Origin: Strongyloides papillosus
Lineage: Eukaryota; Nematoda; Chromadorea; Rhabditida; Strongyloididae
Direction of reading: 5' to 3'
Assembly: GCA_005656395.1 (NCBI GenBank)
Contig: SRSI01000050.1
Coordinates: forward strand, 4,092,001 to 4,156,000
Length of the DNA stretch: 64,000 bases
Within the stretch, counting starts at the first letter, position 1. Every line of letters starts with the position of its first letter. The notes beneath the pieces were generated by a model. It made no database searches. It was not told the DNA's origin and saw only the letters and a program-made list of their open reading frames with translations. Below, one piece after another: positions 1 to 11,467 of the stretch. The translations under genes and the position numbers were made by a program.

Positions 1-141
1 ATTATCAAAATGTTAACTTTGATTACCAAGCAACTTTTGTGGTTGTTTGCTGTTACCATTTTAATTATTCATCGTTTTTGTTGTGTTGTTCATTCATAAT
101 TAATTGCGGCAATTGAGGATTTTTTTAAAGTCCTTCTAAAG

Positions 142-655
142 ATGTCAAGAAATCATTTTAGTGATATAGCTAATTTAGCTTCATTTACTGATCCTAATGT
201 TGCTGAATTAATTTTAACTAGAAATAGGCTGAAAACGTTTAATAAATGGCCTTTTGATGACTTAGAAGGATCTAGGTGTACTTCTCTTAAAGTAAGCTGA
301 ATATTTATATATTATTTACACTACTATTTTTCAGTTAGCTAAAGCAGGGTTCATAATGACAATGAAGAAAAGAATTCCTTCAGCCAAGTGTATATGCTGT
401 TTGAAGGTTTTAACATGGGAGAAAGATGACATTCCATTAAGAGAACATTTAAGAAAAATGCCCTCTTGCCGACTTGCCAGAACAATTCACAGGAAAAAGG
501 AAATATGTATGACTGTTAGTGATGTAGTTGGCATATTATCCATGAGAGAAGTTGCGACGGCTGTAGATAGTCAATTTACTGAAGACATTAAAATGATTGA
601 ATCACATTTGGAATATGACCAAAACTTAGTGGACAAGATTCCTAAGAAATGTTAG
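142..655 (+). CDS. bir-1: Survivin / BIR-1-like single-BIR protein
   Basis: Two exons, join(142..291,335..655), with a 43-bp phase-0 intron; 156 aa. The protein is one BIR zinc-binding domain followed by a helical tail, the layout of survivin (BIRC5), the chromosomal passenger subunit that works with Aurora B and INCENP at centromeres and the spindle midzone. Visible BIR signature: R-L-K-T-F-x-x-W-P (exon 1), L-A-K-A-G-F across the splice junction, then zinc ligands Cys69, Cys72, His88 and Cys95 with W-E-x-D-D around residues 78-82. The length is close to survivin (about 140-155 aa), and there is no RING, CARD or second BIR, so a caspase-inhibiting IAP is less likely. The ATG at 142 is the first in frame and gives the full BIR start. 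AATAAA lies 86 bp after the stop. The gene converges with the next one. Confidence 0.88.
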
Positions 656-740
656 GCATGCTAGAAAATGAAAAACTTAAATTTCCGTAACTAAAGATAT
701 TCTTAATCACTTATTTATTCCAACAATTTTATCATTATAA

Positions 741-746
741 AATAAA
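741..746 (+). terminator. Poly(A) signal of the survivin gene
   Basis: AATAAA 86 bp past the stop codon. The 181-bp gap 656-836 separates two convergent genes and must hold both 3' UTRs; TTTATT runs in the same gap (about 760-777) read as AATAAA on the minus strand. Confidence 0.5.
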
Positions 747-836
747 ACTCAATTTTTTGTTTATTAATTTATTTATTATACAAGAAAATATAAAAATTAC
801 AAAAATTGTTTTAAAAAAAATTGAAAGCAAAGAAAC

Positions 837-2686
837 TTAATCTTCCTCGGAACTTGCTTCATCCTCTGATTGGAGAACATTCGAGCTTGTGTAGGCAGTC
901 TTACTTTTTTTACTGACACCAGTAGGCAAATTTCGGTTGGAGTACTTTTCATGTAATGGCGTTTGAATTTCAGCACCTAAAGATTGGTCGATTTCTTCCA
1001 TTGGAATATCCCATACTCGAGGTGCCTTTGATTGTCTTCTTTGAAAAAGTGGTGGAAGTTCTCCAGTTAATCTCGATTTCCTTGTATTCAACATCTTTCT
1101 GTACTCTTCGGACTGAAGAAAATTAATTTTTTCTTGGGTATCTTTAATTGCCTTCCCAAGATCGCAAAGTACTTTTATACTTCCACCATTTTCTGCTATA
1201 AATTCAAGTTCGTTGGGAAAAACATACTTAACAACACGAGAAAAAGAAGATCTTACGAATTTAGAGCTCAAATATTTCGAATCCAATTCAGTGTTGTAGT
1301 AATGTTGAAAATTATGTGCAAAATGTTGTATTGGAATCTCGGTAAGGTCTTTAGGAGCATAAGATAAGATTTTCAACCACTTCAATTTCTCCTGAAGGAA
1401 ATCTTCCCTATATTCAACTTCAATTAGCTTTTTATCAATTTCAACCAATTTCCTTCTAATCATTTCTGTATTGACTTTTCTAACCGCGATCATTTCATCT
1501 CCTAATCGAGTAAATGTTTTATCAGATTCATTGAAGCGAACGAGATATTTATCCTCAATTTCATCATATACCACTCTAAAATAAGGTGAGCAGTATCTAC
1601 TTTTCATGAATTCAAAGAATGTTAGGCCTGTCCATTCCTTAAACGTTTTGCAAGTTATTTGATAGTAACTGCAAAAAAATGTCTCATATCGGTCAGTTGT
1701 ACTTTCACCTGCTCCCTTAACTACAAAAGAAAGGGCATACAACATTAAAGCTAATCTGTCGTAGAACAATTCTTTTGTATGGTCGTCATATTTGTAATAC
1801 TCTAAAATAAAATATACTTTACCAATCATTTCCTAAGCTTACTTAACAGATTTGAAAAAGGTATTTCATTAAATACAATCGGATCATCAAAAGACTTGTT
1901 AGGGATATCTACCTTCTTAAGTTGCTCATATGTCAATTCTTGGTAGCGTTTAATACTAATTCCAATATGATCGAGATTTGTAGTGATAGTCTCTCCTTTA
2001 ACAACGCTACTTTTATCTTTTACTGAAATAAGGTTATCTTTTTCATCTTCTTGAATAGAAATGCAAGACAATATAGGAGACTCCTTCGTTGATTCAATAC
2101 TAGATAAGCTTATAGATATAGATTTCCTGTCATCCGAATGAAACGAAAAACTACTAATACACGACTCATTTTCATCATCTTCATCAGACGTTAAACCTGG
2201 ATAGTCGAAAGCAGAAGGTTCCAATTCGTATTTGGAAGCGAATGGAGCATTTCGAGACGTATTTGGAGTAGTAGAATTGGGGACATCCTCGGTAACACCC
2301 ATAACATCTCTGTCGTTTGTATTTGAGAGAAAAGACCAAATGTCGCTTCCCGCCATTTTCTCGTAACTTGGTAAGGTAAAACTGAAAGAAGCTATATAAT
2401 TATCTCTCCTCTTATCGGAAGAATTCTCCAAATTAGGTAAATCCAAATCACTAAGATCAAGGTGGCTTAATGGTAAATGCGATGGAGAATTCTCTCCTTC
2501 GCTCTCAAAAAGGCAACTATCTAAAGAACATATTGATGATCCACTATTTTTCGACATCAGCAAACTAGCAATATCTGCAGACTCTTCCTTCATAAAGTTC
2601 AAATGAGATCTTGAAAAAGAACTGGTATTTGGCTCTTCAAAGTCTGAATATATGGAAAATAATTTTTTACTTTGTTTCTCGTTCAT
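837..2686 (-). CDS. Unrecognised protein with a LOTUS-like segment and acidic tail
   Basis: Two exons, complement(join(837..1801,1843..2686)), with a 41-bp phase-1 intron (GTAAGC...TTTTAG); 602 aa. Without splicing one sees two overlapping reading frames; the intron fuses them. The N-terminal ~270 residues are Ser/Asp/Glu-rich and look disordered. Residues about 297-371 (from R-L-A-L-M-L-Y to Y-L-V-R-F) have the helix-helix-'G-L-T-F-F-E-F-M'-strand pattern of an OST-HTH/LOTUS fold, followed by a Lys/Glu-rich coiled region and an acidic Ser/Glu end. LOTUS proteins of worms act in germ granules, but this match is by eye and weak. A TTTTTTTAG acceptor 3 bp upstream of the ATG suggests spliced-leader trans-splicing. 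I do not recognise the family with certainty. Confidence 0.8.
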
Positions 2687-3799
2687 CACCTAAAAAAACA
2701 AAAAAACTTAATAAATAATGAAACAGTAAAAACAAAAAATCAACAAGCACCAACAATTTAAAGTTATCGAAACATTTCAAAAAAATCTATGTTGGTACAA
2801 GTACTACTACTTTAAAAGGTCTCTTTCCACGATTTCACTACCAGAGAAATAGATTAAAAAAGGAGAATGTTATGTGATAAAAAACGAAAGCAATTAAACC
2901 AAAAAGAGTGTTTTGTGTTGGTTCCCACTAGTAAAAAGTAAGTAAAATTAGGGTTAACAATAAAAATTTATTAGCTAAATAATAATAACACAATAAATAT
3001 AATATTACCCTGTGGTTAGATAATAATTAGCGCCACAGTATAAATGAGGAATGATAAAAAGTTAACAAAAATACCTTATATATTAGGTATCATAATCATG
3101 ATAGTTGGTCATATAAAGGATTTTGAAACATTACATCAACTGTTACAACAATTGGATAAAGTTTTACTTTAACAATAAATTTCGCAATAAAAAGTAGTGA
3201 AGAGTTCAATGTATTCTGTGGAAACTTTTTATTTTACTTCCAACTCTGGACGCAATTCAAATCCGATACTTATTTTATGATTTAAACTATGAAGCTGTAC
3301 TCTCACAAGGACTATCTCTTAATCATGTACAAAAATCAAAGTTTGCAGAACAGCATACAATCTTTTAAAATATACTTTTTGTCATGAGATTATTTTTCCA
3401 CATAATTATTTGTCTACATGAAACATCTTGAAATAAAGTATATAAGAGATGTTGAACTTTGTACTGTGATTTTAGAAAATGGGTTCACGAAATTCTTTCT
3501 TTGATATACATTTCCTCTAAATAAAAACTTTCTATACAAAATGACAAAGGTTAAATAAATCATTTTCCGCAGCATGGTATTTGTAAAGTGCACACACAAT
3601 ACAAAAAGGAAGCAAGTCCAAAATGAGGTTAAAATTTCAGAAAAGTAGAAGTTTCTTAATTATTCTAAAAATTCTATTTTAAAATTAAATTAAACAATAT
3701 GTTAAGTTAATAATAAATACAAAAGTGATTATGTTTGTTTATTGTTTGTATACACAAAATACTACATTAATTAGTTTTAGTTATTCATTGAATTTCATT
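2687..3799. other. Intergenic, 1.1 kb, no gene seen
   Basis: Holds the upstream region of the LOTUS-like gene (with a candidate trans-splice acceptor at its right-hand start) and the 3' UTR of the WNK gene. One 61-codon open frame near 3414-3599 has no recognisable domain and is not called. Confidence 0.5.
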
Positions 3800-6700
3800 C
3801 TAACATTTCTTTCCTAAACTTTCTTCATTATCAACATTTAATTGTCTCAATAATTCTTGAGTTTTAAGAGCCATCAAACTAGAAAGATGCTTGATTTCCC
3901 GAAGTTCCGTACATTGTCGGTTCCTTAATTCAAGTAACTCTTTTTTGTGCCTTTCCAAAGTACAATACACAAGTTTGTCAATTTTGAAAAGTTCAGTTTC
4001 CTTCTCAATAACATTTAAGTCAGCCTCTATAATTGAGTGGTGTTCCGAGGAGTGACAGGAGGAACTAGAATTTTTCGAAGCATCATTAGAAGTTTGGTAG
4101 TTTAATACGTCCTCAACTTCCTGAGATAGTAAATTTGCCAAGTTACAATGAAGAGATGATAATCTTTTTAGAGCTTCTTCATTAAATGATTCAACAGAAT
4201 TCTTTCGAAGACAATCTTTTGAAGAATTATTGGTATCCTTATTGTTTGAATTCAGGTATAAAGATGGATTTAGTATCATTGATTCTTTTCTGTTCTCGTC
4301 ATACACACTCGTTACTGAATTTTTCCTAGAATTACTTATGGTAGTCGAAATTGTGTCACTACAATTTTTTTGTCCCAGATTTATGAAGTCTGATTTTTTG
4401 TCAACCTCGTCTACACCTCCAGAATTATGCGGTGGTCCTTGTGAAAACGGTAAATTATCTGATTGTTGATATACTTGAAAATTATCAATAAAAATTAACT
4501 TACCTGATAATGTATTTGGTAGTATTTTTTTGTTATCTAATGGTGCTTGTAGCCATTCCGAAGTTCCATTCGCTTGCAGTGATACCTTATGAATCGGTGG
4601 TTGGTGTATGTAATCATCAGTGGAAATTGTGGACTTTTGTTGGTTACGAATGTCCAGAAGTTGATTGTCACCACAATTATTACTTACATTGACATCTTCT
4701 TTAGATGACCCGCATTGATCAAGTGTTTTAGAAGATTTACCTTCAATCACAGTAAAAAGCATTTGTTGCTGTAATGTTATTTGTTTTTGGGCCATCTCTA
4801 GTAGGTATTTTAATTCCTCAACATTGTTTCCCGAATGTGATTCTGGTGGATTCACCTGTGGCTGAACTACATTTGTAGATAAATTTTGTTGAACACGACT
4901 ACATTGATAATTGGATACATCTTCAGAAACATTTACATTCTGATGGATATTATCACCACAAGTACTAAGCGCTTTTTTGATTCCTAATTCTAAATCCTGA
5001 ATAGAAGAACTTACACCCTTAATAGGCTGTTTGTTTAAACATTCATTCTCAACAGTTAAAAGATTACGCGGAGAAATTATATTTTTACCATTATGGCTTG
5101 AATTAACAATATTATCCGTATTTAGTTGTAAATTACCAGTGTTCTTGAAAACAGGAACATCTATATCATCACCATCTATTGCTTCGATTATTTTTAAATT
5201 CTCTTCAGGTTGTTTCTTATTTAAATCATCCACAGCTTTTTCCTTAACTTGCTGAATCGACAAAGTTGTCATTATCTCTTTTCCAACTTCTTCATTTACA
5301 TTATTTACTAATTTATTAGACAGGCTTTGAATATATTTCGGATCATCTAATTGTATTTCATGATGAGTAACAGCATCTACATATGATTGAGGCATCAGAC
5401 TAGCTTTCGACAATCCAACTGTTGTTTCAGTTGGAACATTATTTTCCTTGTGTTTAACTTCATGCCTTTCTTCATTTTCTTTACTTCTAGGAGCACCACA
5501 TTCCAAAATACCATTTTCAATATGATTAAAAGGAACATCCGACATTGAAGAAACTTTTTCAGTAGGATTTTGAACACTACTAATTGTCGTAATATTAAAT
5601 CTTCCTTTTTTTAGAACTTTCTTAACTGCGTCTTCATACATGTCATTTGAAGAATTAACTGCTGATAACGGGATAAAATTGCCATATTTAGAATGATCCG
5701 AAATACTAACTTTTTGTACACATGAAATTGGTGTACTTTTAACCTGGGAATTCTCATCATTTACATCAATTAATTTGTTAATTTTACTTTCTTCTTGTTT
5801 CCCCTCTTTCTCTTTCCTTAATTGAGATACTTTGTCTTTTATCATTTTAGTTAAAATGTTTCGGTCATTCTCTGGTATACTTTGCTGTTCCATTATCTGA
5901 TCTACCAAATCCTCTGCACTATCATCAAAATAATCGAAATAAAAACTTAAACATTCACTTTCATTAAGCTTATACTCAATTCTCTTTTTTGGATCAGTTA
6001 CTCTCAATTGCATTTGAAAAATCGTATTATTCCTTAGATTATCTTCCTCTTTGTTTCTAATCTCAACTTTGATACCATATTGATCGTCAGGAGCGAAGAA
6101 ATCATGCGACATTAACTCCCCAATGGTCATTCTTTCATTTTTATTTCTCCTTATACACCTGTCTATGATGTACTTAAGTTCCATATACTCATCTGGTATT
6201 TTGTAAAAACAGTCAGGTTTCAATCCAGCAGTAACTTTTTTGTATATTTGCACTGGAAAATTACATTCGGCGTATGGGTATTCTCCTGTTATCATCTCTA
6301 GTAAACACATACCAAACGCGTAGACATCCACGGATTCATCGTAGTTCTCATCATATATTTCCGGAGCCATAAATTCAGGAGTACCTAAAAGTACACGTCA
6401 TTATATTATAAACTTTACTTAATACATACCTATTACACTTTTAGCATGTGTCATATTCTTAAAAGTAGACAATCCCAAATCACCAATTTTAACACTTCCG
6501 GTTGTTCCCGTTATGAATATATTGTCACATTTTAAATCTCTATGAATAATTGGAGGATCCCTTGTATGAAGAAAATGAAGACCACAAAGTATCTGCCTAC
6601 TCCAATCTTTTAGTATTTTAACATTTATCGTCCTAAATTTTTTTATGTACAATTTCAATGTTCCTGACGTCATCAATTCTGTTACCAAAACAATACAATT

Positions 6701-6979
6701 ATTTTTTCCTGTCTCATGACTTTCCCAGTAGTCATAAAACTTCACAATACTTGGATGTTCTAATTTTTTTAGCATTGAAGCCTCCTCTCTGAATCTTTGA
6801 CGTTCTTGTTTTGTAAATTTTTCTTCTTGTAACTCACACCAAGCCACTGTGATTCCTGTTTCAGTATCCAATCCGCGATAAACAGTTTTGAAAGTTCCTC
6901 TCCCAAGTTCTTCATCAAATTTAAGGTACCTTCCATCAGGTGATTTGTCAATTGGCTTTTCCTCCTGATGCACGGACAT
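3800..6979 (-). CDS. wnk-1: WNK-family Ser/Thr kinase
   Basis: Two exons, complement(join(3800..6384,6430..6979)), 45-bp phase-1 intron; 1044 aa. WNK ('with no lysine K') kinases phosphorylate SPAK/OSR1-type kinases (GCK-3 in worms) to control cation-chloride cotransport and cell volume. WNK hallmarks are explicit: the catalytic Lys is in the glycine loop (G-R-G-T-F-K, Lys31), and the usual Lys position is Cys48 (V-A-W-C-E-L). HRDLKCDN is at 146-153, the metal motif is DLG (167-169) rather than DFG, and the activation loop has [13 protein letters not shown] with Ser181. After the kinase (about 21-285) comes an OSR1-C-like autoinhibitory domain (from about Q-M-Q-L-R-V to Y-F-D-Y-F-D), a long low-complexity region and a C-terminal coiled coil. 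A TTTTTTAG acceptor lies 9 bp before the ATG; an upstream exon or trans-splice site is possible. Nematode WNK-1 is usually longer. Confidence 0.92.
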
Positions 6980-7711
6980 TTCTGCAGCCTAAAAAATTAC
7001 ACATTAGAATTAAAATTTTTCATCATATTGTGAACACTCTACCAAAGGTTTACTTAAAATAGTAAGAAAAAATCATTATGAGATTCGAATGAAGGACCCA
7101 TCATCCCAACTATTACAAAAACACTATAGAAAGTGAAATTTGTAGCTTTCTAAATATCCAATTCTTTGAACTTTATTAATATAACTGATGTTTGATGTTG
7201 TCGTTTTTGTGATTTGGTATTATTTTTAAAATAAATTAAATCGTTTTCTGGTAATATTTAAATTATATATTGGTACTTTTATTTTACTTGATAATTTGTT
7301 TTAGTTATAAAACATTTACACTACAAAAACGTTACTTTATACTGATCAAGATTAAGGAGTATTCTCAACTAAAAAATAACTGTTGAGATTAGATCTTATT
7401 AATTAATTTCATTAAATTTCAAACCTATTATTGTAACTTTTTTAAAATATTCTCTTTTAGATATGTTTAATGTTTTGTGTATTTGACTTTTTATTTAAAA
7501 ATTTGTGTAGTATTTGTTTTTTAAAGTCAAATTCAATTATTATATAAGCGATGATATTAAAACAACGATCTTTTATTTTTTCTCGTACACTAAAACAATA
7601 GCAATCATTTAAATTTAATATTTGGTTTGTTTTTTTTGTGTAATAAAAAAATAAACTCAGAAATTGTATATATAAAGCATGTATTCTAAATACTAAAAAT
7701 CGCTATTCATA
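6980..7711. other. Divergent intergenic region, 0.7 kb
   Basis: Separates the WNK gene (minus) from the CAP gene (plus). Contains the TATA box of the CAP gene near its right end; otherwise AT-rich with nothing recognisable. Confidence 0.5.
7669..7676 (+). promoter_or_regulatory. TATA box of the CAP-domain gene
   Basis: TATATAAA within TATATATAAA, 36-43 bp upstream of the ATG at 7712. The spacing implies a very short 5' UTR. Confidence 0.5.
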
Positions 7712-8639
7712 ATGATCTTTAGAACTATTTTTCGATTAATAATTTATTCTTCTATGGTGATTCAGGAAGGATATTCTTTACGACAAAAATTTTCCATAAC
7801 CCAATATAATAGCAACAATGAAGAAAGTTTTGTTTGCGATGGAAAACATTATAGTGAATATGATAAAGCTATGAAATGTTTTAAAAACAGTAAAGGTACA
7901 GCTTTTATGTTTGCCAATATATATATTGATGGAGTGAAAACAACCATATTTTATGGAAGAGGAAATTCTTTCTCTTGGGATTTATCTTGGAGGAGTGATT
8001 CAAAGAATAATAACCAGTGGACTTTAAATCATGTATATAAAAAAATTGTTACTAAAGGCGATACAGGAAAACCAATTATCCCACCGAAAGAAGTACCAAA
8101 AGATGATATTCACAAATTAGACAAATACAATATTAGTATTGCAAAGCTAAGGAAAATCGTAAGTTTCACAATATAATAACTAATTTTTTTAGTATACAGA
8201 ACAAACAAACAAATATCGAAGGCGCCATGGAGTATCAAATCTTACTGTTAATAAGATAATTGAGACACGAGCTCAATTATGGGCTGAAAAACTAGTGAGT
8301 GAACGCGTCTGTAAGAATAAATATAATTTATGCCATGAAGGTGACAATACCTATGGAGAAAATATTGCTATGTCAACGTATCAATTTCCTGAATACATTG
8401 TTCAAACATGGTACAATGAAATTAAATACTTTGACTTTAACAATCCTAAGCTTACTCCTTCAACTTATCATTTTTCACAACTATTGTGGAAAAGTACAAA
8501 AGAATTTGGATGTGGGATTTCAAGAACTAAAAAATACCAGTATTTTGTTGTTTGTAAGTATTATCCTCCTGGAAATGTCAATGGAATGGTTAAATCTAAT
8601 ATTAAGCCTTTAAAGAGAGAACACATTAATACATTTTAA
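7712..8639 (+). CDS. Secreted CAP/SCP-TAPS domain protein
   Basis: Two exons, join(7712..8158,8193..8639), with a very small 34-bp phase-0 intron; 297 aa. Begins with a hydrophobic signal peptide (M-I-F-R-T-I-F-R-L-I-I-Y). Residues to about 150 form a non-CAP extension seen in many Strongyloides-type CAP proteins. The second exon is a CAP domain: N-K-Y-R-R-R-H-G-V near its start, A-Q-L-W-A-E-K, G-E-N-I, Y-H-F-S-Q-L-L-W-K-S-T, F-G-C-G-I and F-V-V-C-K-Y-Y-P-P-G-N. The cavity Glu and the His of H-F-S-Q are kept, while the usual His of the 'H-N-x-Y-R' box is Thr. This family is greatly expanded in Strongyloides and secreted by parasitic stages; the target is unknown. A TATA box lies just upstream. 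Confidence 0.88.
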
Positions 8640-9575
8640 TAGTATCAAATATATTTAAATAGCATTTATTTATAAAAATTCAATTAAAAATTTCATCATA
8701 CTAAAAAATCAAAATTAAATTTTTAATTTTTTTGTTCAGAAAATATTGTACATCTTTAATAATATATATGTATTTGGACAATTAATGTAGTGTTACAACA
8801 TAAATATATGATAAAAAAACGAATAATGATGTATTTCTAAAATAATTTGAATATTTTTTCTGCCAAAAAAATTTAATTGTGGTTTTTTAGTTATTTTGCA
8901 TTAAAAATTATAACTATTCTGGTAATTTTACCTTTCTACTGATAAATTAATTAAGCAAATTGTTCTTTATCAGTTTAAATAAACACTTTTTTGACTAAAT
9001 GTATTTGATCGAACTTTTCACAATCTAAAACCAAAAATTAAAAATTATTATTTACAAAAAATTATATTGAAAATTTAGAATTTAATGTTTTATTGAATAA
9101 CTTACATTAGCCTTGAATTCTTACAACTAATTTTTTAGAAATTTTATTGAAAATAAGTTTTAGAAAAGCCAAACAGTTCGGAAATTTTCAGTAGATATAA
9201 TGTTGCCTGTCTTATTTTTTTAATGAAAAAAAAGTAATTGTAATTTAAATTAATCAATCAGTTTCCTAAACAGGAAGCTTTAAAATAGGTTGAATCTCCA
9301 AGATAAAGAAATTTTAGAATTATAGTATTTCAAACTAAATCAACTAGATATAAATTAATATAAAAGAATGTTACAATTTTTTGTAGTAAAATATTATAAC
9401 AAAGAACACTTGGCTTTTCCATGTCAAACATGTTATCATTTGATATGTTGATTTATGAAGCAAAAAAAAATTATTATCACATTATACAAAATCAAGGTAA
9501 TGTAAACAATTTAACTTTTTGTATACCTATGATTACTGATATTTTCAAATGATAAAATGTTCAATGATCACAATA
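8640..9575. other. Convergent intergenic region, ~0.9 kb
   Basis: Lies between the 3' ends of the CAP gene and the Gly/Tyr-rich gene. AT-rich with homopolymer runs; no open frame or structured element worth calling. Confidence 0.5.
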
Positions 9576-9581
9576 TTTATT
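9576..9581 (-). terminator. Poly(A) signal of the Gly/Tyr-rich gene
   Basis: AATAAA on the minus strand, about 42 bp past the stop codon at 9623. Confidence 0.5.
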
Positions 9582-9622
9582 CAAAAACGTTTTTGACAAA
9601 CAAATTATAAATTTTTATGATT

Positions 9623-10012
9623 TTAAAAACCAACTGCCGATGAAGAGGAAGCAGCAGCAACTGAGGAGACGCCTCCATATGGGGCAACATAATCTCCATA
9701 TCCTTTGTATGGAAGAGTGTAACTAATGTCCTTACCAAAGAATGGGTATCCATATTCACTAACTGGATGTCCGTTGTAATAAGGAGAGTAGTTGTAAGCA
9801 GAAACTCCCCAATAAGGATGTCCATAACCTAACTTCGAAAATCCTGGATATCCATTATAACCAAATCTCCGGAATCCTAAATATCCTCCATATGGAAGAC
9901 CTCCAAAACCATAGTGTCCAAGTCCATAACCATATCCATAGCCGAATGGTCCACCAGCTGAGGCAATAGCAAGGACGGCAGCAATGAAAGCAAGTATAAG
10001 TTTTGTAGACAT
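9623..10012 (-). CDS. Gly/Tyr-rich secreted protein (structural or NLP-like)
   Basis: Single exon, 129 aa from the Met at 10012. That start places a clean signal peptide (M-S-T-K-L-I-L-A-F-I-A-A-V-L-A-I-A-S-A) at the N terminus; an earlier in-frame ATG at 10039 would add nine residues before it and is less likely. The mature part is built of Gly, Tyr, Phe and Pro in loose repeats such as G-Y-G-Y-G and Y-G-G-Y, ending in an Ala/Ser stretch. Such proteins are cuticle or eggshell components or YGGY-type antimicrobial/neuropeptide-like products in nematodes; sequence alone cannot choose between them. Codons are enriched in those typical of abundant transcripts. TATA at 10069-10074 and AATAAA downstream frame a compact gene. 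Confidence 0.85.
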   Translation of the reverse strand: MSTKLILAFIAAVLAIASAGGPFGYGYGYGLGHYGFGGLPYGGYLGFRRFGYNGYPGFSKLGYGHPYWGVSAYNYSPYYNGHPVSEYGYPFFGKDISYTLPYKGYGDYVAPYGGVSSVAAASSSSAVGF

Positions 10013-10068
10013 CTTTTTCTTCAATGAATGTAAGGACAATTGATGATTATTAACAATTTTACTCTTCT

Positions 10069-10074
10069 TATATA
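10069..10074 (-). promoter_or_regulatory. TATA box of the Gly/Tyr-rich gene
   Basis: TATATA (read TATATAAG on the minus strand) 57 bp upstream of the preferred ATG at 10012. Confidence 0.4.
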
Positions 10075-10348
10075 CTTTATAATTTAGGTCATAAAATAAT
10101 AATGTCCTCCTGATTTAAATTAGCTTATTACATAACTAATAAAAAGTTAATGGTTACAATTTTTATTTCAAACAATATACTTAATTTTGATTCAATAAAT
10201 TGTTATCACGTCAACATTTTTTCTGCCAATTCTAATAAAGATACATTATATTTTATTTTCATAATAATTACAGAATCTATGTACCAGATATTGTATACTT
10301 TTTACACGAAAGAAATAAATTTTATTGATAATAAAACAATAATTAGTT

Positions 10349-11131
10349 TCAATGATAAATTAAATCCTTTCCAATGTCCCATTCACGTCTCCTTCTAATT
10401 TTGCTCCTCTCAATATTCCCTTCTGTACTATCATCTGATAATGTATGATCTTCTAAATCATTATCTTTTTTAAATGTATAATAATGTGTATTTTCTGCGA
10501 CATACTCTTCAAATGAAATAATAGGACGATTCCTTCTTTCATATGCTTTAATAACACGCTGATATGTCTCCTTTAACCGTTGATATGATAATTCTTTAGC
10601 TTTTTCCCTAGCACCTAACGTTTCTTTACTCAATTGCCTTAAATTATCTTGTTGCACCTTTTTTAACATTTCATCTGCACTAAATGTATAGTTACATGGT
10701 CCATAATCTCTGTATAAATCTTCGTGATTAAAATTTTCTTCTAAAATATCTTGTGATAGCAAATCACCACTCTCTTCATCATTTCTTTCACTGCAATTTC
10801 TCTCTGGAAAATCATAATCATCAGGTTGGACTAGCAATTCTTCATCATAAATACAATTTTTCTTTATCTCATTATATCTCTTTGTTTTTTCCTCCATTGC
10901 CGTATAACTTTTTCTTCGTTTCTCTTCAATTTCTTCCTCCTCTTCATCAACCTTTTCTCGCCTAGTTGATCCTTTACTTTCGTGGGGACGTTTCTTCAAT
11001 GAAAAACCACCAGAGACGTATTGAGGACATTTTTTTACTTTTTTTGCTTCATCTTTCATTTTACTCATCTCCACTTGTAACTCGAAGAGAGATGTTACTT
11101 TTCCTTTGTGGATATTTTGATTAGAATTCAT
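10349..11131 (-). CDS. CCDC174: CCDC174-like coiled-coil nuclear protein
   Basis: Single exon, 260 aa from the ATG at 11131; the frame stays open a further eight codons upstream without an ATG. Order of features: V-T-S-L-F-E-L-Q-V-E-M near the start, a highly charged K/E region, the block S-Y-T-A-M-E-E-K-T-K-R-Y-N-E-I, and an acidic linker. Then come Y-T-F-S-A-D-E-M with a Gln/Lys-rich helix (L-R-Q-L-S-K-E-T) and a C-terminal R-R-R-R-E-W-D-I-G-K. These match in order the conserved blocks of metazoan CCDC174, a nuclear factor associated with RNA processing and the exon-junction complex. The identification rests on pattern memory, not a search. Transcribed divergently from DCAF13 across 336 bp. 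Confidence 0.75.
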   Translation of the reverse strand: MNSNQNIHKGKVTSLFELQVEMSKMKDEAKKVKKCPQYVSGGFSLKKRPHESKGSTRREKVDEEEEEIEEKRRKSYTAMEEKTKRYNEIKKNCIYDEELLVQPDDYDFPERNCSERNDEESGDLLSQDILEENFNHEDLYRDYGPCNYTFSADEMLKKVQQDNLRQLSKETLGAREKAKELSYQRLKETYQRVIKAYERRNRPIISFEEYVAENTHYYTFKKDNDLEDHTLSDDSTEGNIERSKIRRRREWDIGKDLIYH

Positions 11132-11467
11132 CTTTTGACAGTAATTATCTAGCACAAGAAAAGAATATTAGATCTCCAATAACAGCAAGAAATATAAGTT
11201 ATACTTCTCCAAATAATGTCTACTTAATACGGTTGTGGAAACAATCTTAATAATGAAATATCAGTAAGTAAGAGGTTCCCCATTGTTTTTCCTTCTATGA
11301 AACAGAAATTAATTAAAGCCTGGATTTTACAGCAAGATTTCATGAAATTGTCTATGAATGCAATTAGTCTCGCCCAAAATCTGTAATTTGTAACGATCAC
11401 CTTTGGAATAATGTATATGTAGATGGGGTAGAAATTTAAAATTTACTTATCAAAATATTGCCCTATA
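11132..11467. promoter_or_regulatory. Shared divergent promoter, CCDC174 / DCAF13
   Basis: The only 336 bp between the start codons of two divergent housekeeping genes, so it must contain both promoters. No TATA box stands out. A GTGCTAG just before the CCDC174 frame could be a splice acceptor. Confidence 0.45.

Noticed and set aside
1802..1842. Two minus-strand open frames overlapping by a stop/start ATGA, like a bicistron
   Set aside because: The overlap sits inside a canonical 41-bp intron (GTAAGC...TATTTTATTTTAG); removing it fuses both frames into one gene.
3414..3599. 61-codon minus-strand frame in the intergenic region
   Set aside because: No domain, no expected promoter or poly(A) context; typical chance frame.
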